58,347 nt of DNA from positions 1 through 58,347 of the forward strand of contig JAHLLJ010000009.1 of the NCBI GenBank assembly GCA_020444205.1. The letters run 5' to 3'. This stretch comes from Deltaproteobacteria bacterium. GTDB taxonomy: Bacteria > Desulfobacterota > Desulfarculia > Desulfarculales > Desulfarculaceae. The first letter of the stretch is position 1. Every line of letters starts with the position of its first letter. Positions 1 through 8,107 of this stretch are shown piece by piece. The notes beneath the pieces are model-generated. The model searched no databases. It worked only from the letters and a program-made list of their open reading frames with translations, and had not been told where the DNA came from. A program made the position numbers and the translations under genes.

Positions 1-325
1 CGACGTGCACCACAAAGGCGAGTGGGAGCACTCCACCTACAACTTCGAGGTGGCTGACACAGCCATGCTGTTTAAGCTGTTCGACCTTTACGAGGCTGAG
101 TCCCAACGGGCCAGCGCTGAAAAGCTGGTGCTGCCCGCCTATGACTATTGCCTCAAGTGCAGCCACGTGTTCAACCTGCTGGAGGCGCGGGGGGCCATCA
201 GCGTGACCCAGCGCACCGCCTACATCGCCAGGGTGCGGGGCATGGCCCGGGCCGTGGCCGAGAACTACACCGCCCAGCGGGAGGCCATGGGCCATCCCTT
301 GCTCAAGGGCAAGGAGGCGGCGTGA
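1..325 (+). CDS. glyQ: Glycyl-tRNA synthetase alpha subunit, C-terminal part (cut by window start)
   Basis: This is the end of the alpha (catalytic) subunit of the bacterial alpha2-beta2 glycyl-tRNA synthetase, which activates glycine and charges tRNA-Gly in the cytoplasm. The visible ~107 residues match the family C-terminus: [17 protein letters not shown], the helical [16 protein letters not shown] and the segment RGAISVTQR. The frame is open to the first base, so the start lies outside the window. The stop at 323-325 overlaps the ATG of glyS by one base, indicating translational coupling. Confidence 0.96.
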   Translation, partial: DVHHKGEWEHSTYNFEVADTAMLFKLFDLYEAESQRASAEKLVLPAYDYCLKCSHVFNLLEARGAISVTQRTAYIARVRGMARAVAENYTAQREAMGHPLLKGKEAA

Positions 326-2415
326 TGGCTGAGCTTATCTTTGAGATCGGCTGCGAGGAGATGCCCGCCCGCTTCGTGGCCCCGGCCATGGAGCAGATTC
401 AGGCCAAGGGCCGAGGAGAACTGGCACGCCAGGGCTTATTGGAAGAGGGCGCTGAGGTGCTTTCCTTTGGAACCCCCCGACGCTTGGCCCTGTTGGTGCG
501 CGGACTGAAGCAACGCCAGGAAGACAAAGAGGAACAGGCCCTGGGCCCGCCGCTCAAGGCGGCCTATGACGCCGAGGGCAACCCCACCAAGGCGGCCCTT
601 GGCTTTGCCAAGAGCCAAGGTGTGGAAGTAGGGGATCTGCAACAGTTCGACACGGACAAGGGACCTCGCCTGGGGGTGATCAAGCGCATCCCTGGACGCC
701 CGGCCATGGAGGTGCTCACCGAGCTGCTGCCCCACCTGGTGACGGACTTACACTTCCCCAAGACTATGCGCTGGGGCAGCATGTCCTTCCGTTTTGCCCG
801 GCCCATCCACTGGTTTCTGGCCCTGTTGGACGGCGAGGTGATCCCGTTTGAATTGGCCGGAATAAAAAGCGACAAATACACCAAAGGCCATCGCTTCCTG
901 GCCCCTGAGGCCGTGGAGATCAGCGGGGCAGAGGATTACCTGGACAAGCTGCGGCAATCTTATGTTCTGGCCGAGCGCGGCGAGCGCCAGGACAAGGTCC
1001 GCCAGGAGGTGGAAGACGCCGTGGCCCAGGCCGGAGGCCGCCTGGTGCCTGACGAGCCTCTGATGCAGGAGAACACCGACCTGGTGGAGTGGGCCGCCGC
1101 CTGCTGCGGTTCCTTTGACAGCGAATTCCTGGAAGTACCCCGCGCGGTGATCATCAGCGCCATGCGCGAGCACCAGCGCTACTTCGCCCTGGAGGACCAG
1201 TCTGGCAAGCTGATGCCCAACTTCATAGCGGTGAACAACACCCAGCCCAAGGACATGGCCGTGGTCACCGCCGGGCACCAGAAGGTGCTGCGGGCCCGCC
1301 TGGCTGATGCGCGCTTTTTTCTTACCGAGGACCGCAAGCAGCCCCTGATCGACTTTCTGGAGGAGCTCAAGCAGGTCACCTACCACGCCAAGCTGGGCAC
1401 CAGCTTTGACAAGGTGGAACGCTTCACTGCCCTGGCCGGATTCCTGGCCGATGAGCTGAAGCTCGGCGACGAGGAAAAGGCCCAAGTGGAGCGCGCCGCC
1501 CGCCTGGCCAAGTGCGACTTGGTCACCGAGATGGTGGGCGAGTTCCCCACCTTGCAGGGCGTGGTGGGCAGCGAGTACGCGGCCCGCGACGGCGAGGCGC
1601 CCGCGGTGGTTGCGGGAATATCCGGGCACTACCTCCCGGCTGGGGCTGACTCGCCTCTGCCCGAAGATATTACCGGAGTGCTGGTGGGCATCGCCGACCG
1701 CTTGGACAGCATCTGCGGTTTGTTCGCGGCTGATGAGAAGCCTTCCGGCGCGGCCGACCCCTTTGCCCTGCGTAGGGCGGCCATCGCGGTTATTCGCCTG
1801 ATCATCGAAAAGGATATCTCCCTGTCCTTGAGCCGTTTGCTGGAAAAAGCCTTGGCCGGTCTGGAGCCCTGGATGCAGGGCGATGCCGAGCCGGTGGCCC
1901 AGGAGGTGACCGCCTTTTTCGCGGCCCGCCTTTCCGGCATCCTGGCAGAGCAGGGGGTGCCCACCGATGTGTCCCAGGCGGTTTTGGCTGCCGGTCTTGA
2001 CGACCTTAAAGACACCGCCGCCCGGGCCAAAGCCCTGGCCCAAGCCAAGGACACCGCCGAGTTCGCCACCCTGGCCGTGGGCTTAAAGCGGGTGATGAAT
2101 ATTCTCAAGAAGGAGGCTGCTCAGGTACCCTCCCAGCCGCCCGATGAGGCGGTGATGAGCGAGGAGGCGGAAAAAGTTCTGTACCGCGCCTTTACAGACC
2201 TGCAAGCCGAGGCGGCCCAGCTTTTCGCGGCGGGCGACTATCAGGGCTTCCTGGCTCGGGTGTCGGCCCTCAAGGACCCCATTGACAAGTTTTTTGACGA
2301 TGTAATGGTCATGGTGGAAGAGGAAACCACGCGCCGCAACCGCTTGTCCCTGTTGAACCTCATGGGCCGCCTGTTCAACCGCTTTGCCCGTTTTGAACAT
2401 TTGCAGTTAACATAA
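325..2415 (+). CDS. glyS: Glycyl-tRNA synthetase beta subunit
   Basis: This is the beta subunit of the tetrameric glycyl-tRNA synthetase, needed for tRNA-Gly recognition. It has 696 residues, the usual length for the family. The N-terminus [17 protein letters not shown] is the family hallmark. Further typical segments are HRFLAPE, the REHQRYFAL region, and FFDDVMVMVEE near the C-terminus in the anticodon-binding domain. I start at ATG 325, which overlaps the glyQ stop. An in-frame upstream extension inside glyQ (from 148) has no support because it encodes only low-complexity translation of glyQ in another frame. A strong terminator follows 18 bases after the stop, so glyQS appears to end its own transcription unit. 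Confidence 0.97.
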   Translation: MAELIFEIGCEEMPARFVAPAMEQIQAKGRGELARQGLLEEGAEVLSFGTPRRLALLVRGLKQRQEDKEEQALGPPLKAAYDAEGNPTKAALGFAKSQGVEVGDLQQFDTDKGPRLGVIKRIPGRPAMEVLTELLPHLVTDLHFPKTMRWGSMSFRFARPIHWFLALLDGEVIPFELAGIKSDKYTKGHRFLAPEAVEISGAEDYLDKLRQSYVLAERGERQDKVRQEVEDAVAQAGGRLVPDEPLMQENTDLVEWAAACCGSFDSEFLEVPRAVIISAMREHQRYFALEDQSGKLMPNFIAVNNTQPKDMAVVTAGHQKVLRARLADARFFLTEDRKQPLIDFLEELKQVTYHAKLGTSFDKVERFTALAGFLADELKLGDEEKAQVERAARLAKCDLVTEMVGEFPTLQGVVGSEYAARDGEAPAVVAGISGHYLPAGADSPLPEDITGVLVGIADRLDSICGLFAADEKPSGAADPFALRRAAIAVIRLIIEKDISLSLSRLLEKALAGLEPWMQGDAEPVAQEVTAFFAARLSGILAEQGVPTDVSQAVLAAGLDDLKDTAARAKALAQAKDTAEFATLAVGLKRVMNILKKEAAQVPSQPPDEAVMSEEAEKVLYRAFTDLQAEAAQLFAAGDYQGFLARVSALKDPIDKFFDDVMVMVEEETTRRNRLSLLNLMGRLFNRFARFEHLQLT

Positions 2416-2432
2416 TCCGTACAAATCGGTGA

Positions 2433-2476
2433 CAAGGGGCGCCTGGAGGGCATAACTCTCCGCGCCCCTTGCTTTT
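2433..2476 (+). terminator. Intrinsic terminator of glyQS
   Basis: A perfect 10-bp stem (caaggggcgc at 2433-2442, gcgccccttg at 2462-2471) closes a 19-base loop and is followed by cttttt. It lies 18 bases after the glyS stop. Confidence 0.85.
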
Positions 2477-2577
2477 TCGCGCGTTTAATGCCAGTATGTC
2501 GCTGAAAAATGTTCTGATTAACATAGGCCTATCGGGCAAGTGGATTAAAAGTAATACCACGTATTGTATACCGCTCT

Positions 2578-2662
2578 GCAGGATGCTATAGTGCCCAGGT
2601 CTTTAATTTAGGCCTACCTACCAAATTATTCTTATGTAACAGATAGGTAGGCAGCATCCTGC
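2578..2662. repeat. Nested inverted repeats upstream of the chemosensory operon
   Basis: Outer arms gcaggatgct (2578-2587) and agcatcctgc (2653-2662) are perfect complements. Inner arms gcctacctacc (2612-2622) and gataggtaggc (2642-2652) match with one mismatch. The two right arms are contiguous, while the left arms are separated by 24 bases, so the RNA would form a long stem with a one-sided bulge and a 19-base loop. No T-run follows. It lies in the 586-bp non-coding gap between the glyS stop and the first cheW. I see no convincing gene in the rest of that gap. Function is unknown: it could be a structured leader, a small RNA, or the remnant of a small mobile repeat. Confidence 0.6.
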
Positions 2663-3001
2663 GCTTGTTTTGCCGGATCATTCGTGGGCAACCTGATTGA
2701 TTAGATTTATACAGCACGACTCTCCGCGAAACCGGCCATATCAGACAATGAGAGCTTGCAATGCTGAACCAAGACAACACACCTGCGCTCTCTAAATCCA
2801 AGCCATTTTCACTCGGTATAACCCAAGGTAATTGCAAATCATTATCGCTTTATGGGGCTGTTTTCACTTTCAGTGAACCGGCCTTTCTCTGCCCTGCGCG
2901 CACCCCGTTCCAATACCAGAGCCCTATGGCCGCCACGGCATTGAATCGTCAATGTCACCGTGGCGCTTGGCAATGAAAAACAGGAGCTTACGGGCAACGA
3001 C

Positions 3002-3532
3002 ATGAACCAAAGCCTGCAAGAAAGCCAGCCATCCCAAAACCGCCAACGGCGTTTTGTCAGCTTCCGCCTGGAGGAAGACGCCTTTGCTCTTCCCCTGGAG
3101 CGCGTGGAGCGTGCCCTGCGTATGGTGGCACCGGTTCAGCTTCCCCAGGCTCCCTCTTGGGTTCTGGGGGTGATAAACATGCATGGTCAAGTTTTGCCGG
3201 TGCTGGACCTGGGGCAGCGCTTCGGGCGGGATGCTAAAAAGCCACGCCCCGAACAGCGGCTATTGGTCATGTCCCAGCAGCCGCGCAACGTCGCCCTGTT
3301 GGTTGACCAAGTCGAGCGGGTATTGAGCGCCCACGAGGACCGTCTGGAGCCGCCGTCCGGTCACCTCGCGGGATCGCAAGTGTTGGCCGGCGTGCTCAAG
3401 AACAATGAAGAACTGGTGCTGGTGCTGGATCCGGACCGCCTGGCCCCCCTGGACTGGGAAAAGCACGAGGAAACATTCAAGGCCATGGAACAGGAAGCCG
3501 CGCTAAGGGAAGAGCTTGAACAGCAGCAATGA
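3002..3532 (+). CDS. CheW-type coupling protein (WspB-like)
   Basis: This adaptor links chemoreceptors to the CheA kinase at the membrane array. The 176 residues form one CheW domain: RRFVSFRLEEDAFALPLE starts the first beta barrel, followed by WVLGVINMHGQVLPVLDL, the best conserved CheW segment. I chose ATG 3002; an in-frame GTG at 2960 would add only 14 non-conserved residues. The Shine-Dalgarno (aggag near 2981) is rather far upstream, so the start is not certain. This is the first gene of the operon. Its 3' end overlaps cheR by 17 bases. By position it corresponds to WspB. Confidence 0.9.
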   Translation: MNQSLQESQPSQNRQRRFVSFRLEEDAFALPLERVERALRMVAPVQLPQAPSWVLGVINMHGQVLPVLDLGQRFGRDAKKPRPEQRLLVMSQQPRNVALLVDQVERVLSAHEDRLEPPSGHLAGSQVLAGVLKNNEELVLVLDPDRLAPLDWEKHEETFKAMEQEAALREELEQQQ

Positions 3533-5006
3533 ACACATCAGCCTGAGCCAGGGCGAATACCAGTTATTCAGTGATTTGCTCCTCCGGCGAACCGGTATGC
3601 ACATCACTTCCCGGCGAAGCCAGGAAATGGGCCGCCACCTTTGGCGCGTCGTGGCCCACGAAAGCATGGCCGGTCTACAAGAGCTGTATGAAAAGCTGGC
3701 CCAAACACCCACGGAAAGCGAGCTTTGGGATCAGGTGATCAGCGGCCTGACCATTGGCGAGACCTACTTTTTCAGGGACCGGTCGCAGTTCAACGCCTTG
3801 CGCTTTCAATTGCTGCCTGAGATCATCGAGCGCCGCCGGAGTGAAAGGCGCCTGCGCCTGTGGAGCGCGGGATGCTCTTCCGGGGAAGAGCCTTACTCCT
3901 TGGCCATGTTGCTGACCGAGATAATCCCGGACCTTGACCGTTGGAGCGTGTCCATTTTGGGCACGGACATCAACAAGGACTCTTTGAGGCGGGCCCGCCA
4001 GGGGCTCTACAAGAAGTGGTCTTTCCGCCAGGTTGGGGCTGACACGGTCCAAAAGTTTTTCGTGCCAAGAGACGGCCTGTACGAGTTGAACCCGCGCATT
4101 AAGTCCATGGTCAACTTCTCCTACCTAAACCTGTCTGAAAACAACTACCCATCTTTGATGACCAACACCTGCGCCATGGACCTTATCCTGTGCCGTAATG
4201 TGATCATCTACCTGCCGGATGAGCAAGTGCAGGCCATGGTGCGGCGTTTTGCCGGCAGCCTCAGCCCCCAGGGGTGGCTGATGGTGGCGGCCACCGAAAC
4301 CGACCCACGCGGTTTTTCCGGTTTCGCGACCCGCAACCTTGGCAGCGCGGCAGTGTATCAGCTACGCGACGGCGATGAGCCCGAGCCGCGTTCACCGTGG
4401 GAGTTTGATGATTGCCAGCCTCGGCGAGAGACGCAACCTGTTACTCTCAAGGTCAAGCCACTGCCCACCCAATCCGCCCCGCAACCAGAACCGCGCCCTC
4501 CTTTAACCGCCGGGCCGGATGCTCTGTCGCAAGCTAGGCGCATGATGGAAACTGGCCGTTATCAGTCGGCTCGCTGCCTGTTGGAGCAGGGCAGGGGAAG
4601 CCGGCGGGCAACGGCCAGCCTCTGGCTGAAAGGGGCGAGGCGTTTGGCCAACCTGGGCAAGCTGGCCGAGGCTAGCTACTGGTGTGAAAAGTCTCTGGAA
4701 GCGGAACCCTTATTGGCCGAGGCGCACCACTGCCGGGCCTTGGTGGCCTTGGAGGAAGGCGATTCCTTGCTTGCCGAGGAACATCTGCGCAAGGCCCTTT
4801 ATCTGGAGCCCAACCACTTGGCCGGGCATTTTTCCCTGGCCACCCTTTACCGCCGGTTGGGCCTTAGCCAGAAGGCCCAGCTACACGGACGCCAGGCCAT
4901 ACGCCTGGCATCCAGCCTGCCACCGGAGCAATCCATTCCCGAGGCGGACGGGCTGGCGGCTGGCCGTATCGTGACCATGCTCCGGGTCTTGCTGGACGCC
5001 GCGTGA
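3516..5006 (+). CDS. CheR methyltransferase with C-terminal TPR domain (WspC-like)
   Basis: This enzyme transfers methyl groups from S-adenosylmethionine to glutamates of the chemoreceptor cytoplasmic domain. Residues ~10-65 form the CheR N-terminal helices. Residues ~75-270 form the methyltransferase domain, with the SAM loop SAGCSSGEEPYSLA (~115-130) and the motif LILCRNVIIYL. A proline-rich linker (~285-335) leads to tetratricopeptide repeats (~340-480; for example EAHHCRALVALEEGD and HYLEPNHLAGHFSL-like helices). The CheR-TPR fusion is typical of WspC, which needs no receptor pentapeptide tether. The start is TTG 3516, 5 bases after aaggga and inside the end of cheW. No ATG in this frame is better placed. 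Confidence 0.92.
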   Translation: MNSSNEHISLSQGEYQLFSDLLLRRTGMHITSRRSQEMGRHLWRVVAHESMAGLQELYEKLAQTPTESELWDQVISGLTIGETYFFRDRSQFNALRFQLLPEIIERRRSERRLRLWSAGCSSGEEPYSLAMLLTEIIPDLDRWSVSILGTDINKDSLRRARQGLYKKWSFRQVGADTVQKFFVPRDGLYELNPRIKSMVNFSYLNLSENNYPSLMTNTCAMDLILCRNVIIYLPDEQVQAMVRRFAGSLSPQGWLMVAATETDPRGFSGFATRNLGSAAVYQLRDGDEPEPRSPWEFDDCQPRRETQPVTLKVKPLPTQSAPQPEPRPPLTAGPDALSQARRMMETGRYQSARCLLEQGRGSRRATASLWLKGARRLANLGKLAEASYWCEKSLEAEPLLAEAHHCRALVALEEGDSLLAEEHLRKALYLEPNHLAGHFSLATLYRRLGLSQKAQLHGRQAIRLASSLPPEQSIPEADGLAAGRIVTMLRVLLDAA

Positions 5007-5040
5007 GCAAGTTTTACCTGATGCGAGGATAGCCTAGGAA

Positions 5041-5598
5041 ATGTCTGAGAACAGCCAATCATCCTCAAAGTCCAAGGCGCAAAGGTTGTTGAAGAATCGC
5101 GCCTTGGAGTTGGCCCGTAGCCTGAGGGACCAGGGGGACCCGGCGGGAAGCCTGAACATCGTTTCCTTCACCCTAGGCAAAGAGCGCTTCGGCATAGAGC
5201 TAAAGCACCTCAAGGAAGTGCAGCCTTTGGCATCGTTGAACTGGTCTCTGGTGCCTTGCACTCCCGAGTTCGTGGTGGGGGTGGTCAACATTCGAGGCCG
5301 TTTGTACTCGGTGATGGACTTTGCCGGCTTTTTGGGCCTGCGCAGCCGCACGGTAGAGGACGGCTCGCACGTGCTGTTGGTGCAAAGCGAACAAGAGGGC
5401 AAAGACGGAGCCAAGGAAATGTGCCTTATCTCCGACACCCTGCCGGTGATAAACCGCATAAGTCTGGAAGAGCTGCAAGATACCCAGGGAACGGTGTCAG
5501 AGGACGCCCAAAAATATTTTAAAGGCGTGACCTCCACCATGACCACCTTGTTGGATACGCAAACCCTGTTGTCTGATCCGGCGATCATAGTTGAGTAG
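5041..5598 (+). CDS. Second CheW-type coupling protein (WspD-like)
   Basis: A second adaptor of the same array, 185 residues long. After a ~38-residue basic N-terminal extension the CheW domain begins at LNIVSFTLGKERFGIEL and contains PEFVVGVVNIRGRLYSVMDF. It is clearly different in sequence from the first CheW of the operon. Two divergent CheW proteins flanking the CheR-TPR gene is the WspB-C-D arrangement. ATG 5041 follows the cheR stop by 34 bases and is preceded by gagg at 5025-5028. Confidence 0.92.
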   Translation: MSENSQSSSKSKAQRLLKNRALELARSLRDQGDPAGSLNIVSFTLGKERFGIELKHLKEVQPLASLNWSLVPCTPEFVVGVVNIRGRLYSVMDFAGFLGLRSRTVEDGSHVLLVQSEQEGKDGAKEMCLISDTLPVINRISLEELQDTQGTVSEDAQKYFKGVTSTMTTLLDTQTLLSDPAIIVE

Positions 5599-5667
5599 AG
5601 CGTTGAACTTGAAGCTATGGGCCCTTTAGCGGCCCAAGAGTGAACCGCAGAGTTGGAGAGATTGAAG

Positions 5668-8067
5668 ATGGCTTTGGCGCAACCGCGTACCCCAGGTGAG
5701 GCAGGTGCGGCCCAAAATACGGAACTCAAGTCCGGGTGGCGCAGCATAGGGAAAAAATTGTTGGCCCTGGTGTTGGCCGTATCTCTGCTCCCCATGGCAG
5801 CGTTTGCGGTGTTTACCGTGATGGCCGGGCAGCAACAGTCCGAGACGCTGGCCAGGGGCTCCGCCAACCTGGGCGCCGACATGAAGACCTTGGCCGGTAA
5901 CGACGTGTCAACCCTGGCCATGGTGACCATGTACAACATCGATTACTACATGAGGGTGCACCTGTTGGACGCGGAATGGACGGCCCACAGCATGGAAGTG
6001 GTCACCGCCGTAAAAAACGCAGCCATCAAAGCAGAAGTCATGGGCTTGTTGGACATGGCCGAGCCCAAACTTGAAGCCCGCATGAAGCAGGAGCCGGCCC
6101 TGGAGAACTCGCCATCGACGGTGGCTTTCTTAAAGGGAATGAGAGAGAGGCTGCATGCCTTTAGGGAAGTGATCATCACCGACAAGCACGGCTTCAACGT
6201 GGCTTACACCAGCAAGCCCAGCGACTTCGTGCAAAGGGGTGAGGCCTGGTGGGACACTGCTTGGCAAAAAGGGGTGTTCCTCGGCGAAGTCGTTTTTGAC
6301 TCCTCGGCCAAAATTTTTGCCATGGAAGTGGCGGTGCGCATTGACAACCGCAAGGGGCTTCCCATGGGGGTGCTCAAGGTGTTGTTGGATGTTAGCAAGG
6401 TCCGCGATAGGGTCAGCCAGGCGGCGCTGCACATCCCCAATGCCGAGGTGTTGTTGTTCTCCAAAAAGGGCCGCCTCATAGCCGACTCCGACCGGGTAAA
6501 AATGGACGGCTTTGGCAATGGCGCGGAAATGAGCCTGATGCAGCGTAATTGGGCTCCCGCCCAAAAAGCGGTTCAACTGGCTCCCGGGCAGGCGGGATAT
6601 TTACTAGATCAAAAATCCCTAAGCGGCGTGCCGGTGGTGGTGGGATATGCCTCCAGCCAAAGCGAGGAGTTTTTCACCGTTGAGGGGATGCCAAGCCTCG
6701 ATTGGTATGTGGCCATAAACATTCCCGAGGATTACGCCCTGAAGCCCGTGAACACCCTGCACAGGGAAACCAAAATCCTTGCCAATATAACCCAACGCAA
6801 TTTGTGGGTGCTCCTTGCCGTGTGCCTGGTTTCCGCCTTGGCGGCTATTCTGGCGGCCCTGTTCTTCTCCGGCCGTATTACCAAGCCACTGAAGCAGATG
6901 GCCGAAGCCAGCCGGCGCATAGGAGAAGGAGACCTGAGCGTAGACGTACCGGTAATGCGGCGCGATGAAACCGGCGTGCTGGCTGAGGCATTTAATCAGA
7001 TGGTCGCCCAGGTGCGCACCTCCCAGAACGACCTGGCCCTCAAGGCCCAGGAGGAGCGTGAGATCAAGCAATATCTGCAGGAGACCATCAGTCAGTACGT
7101 GGCCTTTGTGGAAAAGGTGGGGCAGGGCGATCTAACCGCCACGGTCACTCCGCCCAAGGCGGACGACCAGCTGGGAGTGTTGGGGGCCAACCTCAACGCC
7201 ATGACCGCCAACCTCAGGGACATGGCCGGCCAGATACGCGAGGCCACCAGCAACATCACCTCCATGACCGCCGAGCTTTTGGCTGCTGCCAGTCAGCAGG
7301 CGGCGGTGTCCAGCGAGCAGGCGGCGGCGGTGAGCCAGACCACCACCACGGTGCAGGAGGTGCGCCAGACCGCGGAACAGAGCGCCCAGCGGGTGCAGAT
7401 GGTCAGCGAGCAGGCCCAGGAGTCCACCAACCTGGCCGGAGACGGGCTCAAGGCGGTGGACAGCACCGTGGAGGGCATGAACCAGATCAAGGAGCAGGTG
7501 GTGGTGATAGCCGAGAGCATCCTTGGCCTGAGTGAGCAGACCCAGCAGATCGGCGAAATCATCTCCACGGTCAACGACATTGCCGACCAGAGCAACCTGC
7601 TGGCCCTTAACGCCTCCATTGAGGCGGCGCGGGCCGGCGAGGCGGGCAAGGGCTTTGCGGTGGTGGCCGACGAGGTGCGGGCCCTGGCCGAGCAGTCCCG
7701 CCAGGCCACGGAGCAGGTGCGCGAGATTTTGGGTGAGATCCAAAAGGCGGCCAACACGGCGGTGATGGTGACCGAGGAGGGCAACAAGCGCGCCGAGCTG
7801 GGAGTGGAGCTAACCCAACAGACCGGCGAGGCCATTGCCGACATCAACCGCCGGGTGCAGCAGGTGGGCCAGGCGGCGCAGCAGATAGCCGCCTCCACCA
7901 AGGAACAGGTGGCGGGTATGGAGCAGATGGTGTCGGCCATGGAGAGCATCGACCAGGCCACGGCCCAGAGCCAGGCGGGCACCAAGCAGGTGGAGGAGGC
8001 CTCGGCCAACCTCAACGCCCTGTCGGCCCAGCTCATCGCCCTGGTGGAAAAATACCGGCTACAGTAA
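5668..8067 (+). CDS. Methyl-accepting chemotaxis protein with dCache-like sensor (WspA-like)
   Basis: This membrane chemoreceptor feeds the CheA kinase of this operon (799 residues). A first membrane helix lies at ~29-52 (LLALVLAVSLLPMAAFAVFTVMA). A large periplasmic domain (~55-375) looks like a dCache sensor, with the pattern WWDTAWQKG then FAMEVAVRID and GVLKVLLDVS. A second helix lies at ~378-400, followed by a HAMP domain (TKPLKQMAEASRRIGEGDL), a second HAMP-like unit (VEKVGQGDLTATV) and the methyl-accepting domain. The hairpin tip IADQSNLLALNASIEAARAG lies near 638. The C-terminus KYRLQ has no CheR-docking pentapeptide. I start at ATG 5668, 7 bases after ggagag; a TTG at 5653 is less likely. 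The last 1035 bp are nearly identical to those of the next gene. Confidence 0.94.
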   Translation: MALAQPRTPGEAGAAQNTELKSGWRSIGKKLLALVLAVSLLPMAAFAVFTVMAGQQQSETLARGSANLGADMKTLAGNDVSTLAMVTMYNIDYYMRVHLLDAEWTAHSMEVVTAVKNAAIKAEVMGLLDMAEPKLEARMKQEPALENSPSTVAFLKGMRERLHAFREVIITDKHGFNVAYTSKPSDFVQRGEAWWDTAWQKGVFLGEVVFDSSAKIFAMEVAVRIDNRKGLPMGVLKVLLDVSKVRDRVSQAALHIPNAEVLLFSKKGRLIADSDRVKMDGFGNGAEMSLMQRNWAPAQKAVQLAPGQAGYLLDQKSLSGVPVVVGYASSQSEEFFTVEGMPSLDWYVAINIPEDYALKPVNTLHRETKILANITQRNLWVLLAVCLVSALAAILAALFFSGRITKPLKQMAEASRRIGEGDLSVDVPVMRRDETGVLAEAFNQMVAQVRTSQNDLALKAQEEREIKQYLQETISQYVAFVEKVGQGDLTATVTPPKADDQLGVLGANLNAMTANLRDMAGQIREATSNITSMTAELLAAASQQAAVSSEQAAAVSQTTTTVQEVRQTAEQSAQRVQMVSEQAQESTNLAGDGLKAVDSTVEGMNQIKEQVVVIAESILGLSEQTQQIGEIISTVNDIADQSNLLALNASIEAARAGEAGKGFAVVADEVRALAEQSRQATEQVREILGEIQKAANTAVMVTEEGNKRAELGVELTQQTGEAIADINRRVQQVGQAAQQIAASTKEQVAGMEQMVSAMESIDQATAQSQAGTKQVEEASANLNALSAQLIALVEKYRLQ
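7033..8067 (+). repeat. Duplicated receptor signalling module, copy 1
   Basis: This stretch matches 8870-9904 at a constant offset of 1837. By eye I count 8 differences in 1035 bp: six synonymous changes confined to 7506-7620, and two in the penultimate codon (cta to ttc, Leu to Phe). It encodes the second HAMP-like unit plus the whole methyl-accepting domain and runs to the stop codon. Confidence 0.95.
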
Positions 8068-8107
8068 CCAACGCTGCAAACATGCTTAGGAGAATTACAG
8101 GTTAGCG

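Noticed and set aside
748-2043. 431-residue open frame on the minus strand inside glyS
   Set aside because: It is antisense to a certain gene, and low-complexity Gly/His/Leu-rich translation is typical of the reverse strand of GC-rich genes.
2793-2820. Possible sigma-28 promoter (TAAA ... TCGGTATA) before the chemosensory operon
   Set aside because: Only about half of the -10 positions match and the spacing is off by one; too weak to claim.
2761-2976. 71-residue frame upstream of cheW
   Set aside because: No ribosome site and no recognisable motif; probably chance within the leader.
7132-8036. Long minus-strand frames (203 and 247 residues) inside the receptor genes, present twice
   Set aside because: They recur only because the receptor module is duplicated. 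Composition is biased and there is no ribosome site.
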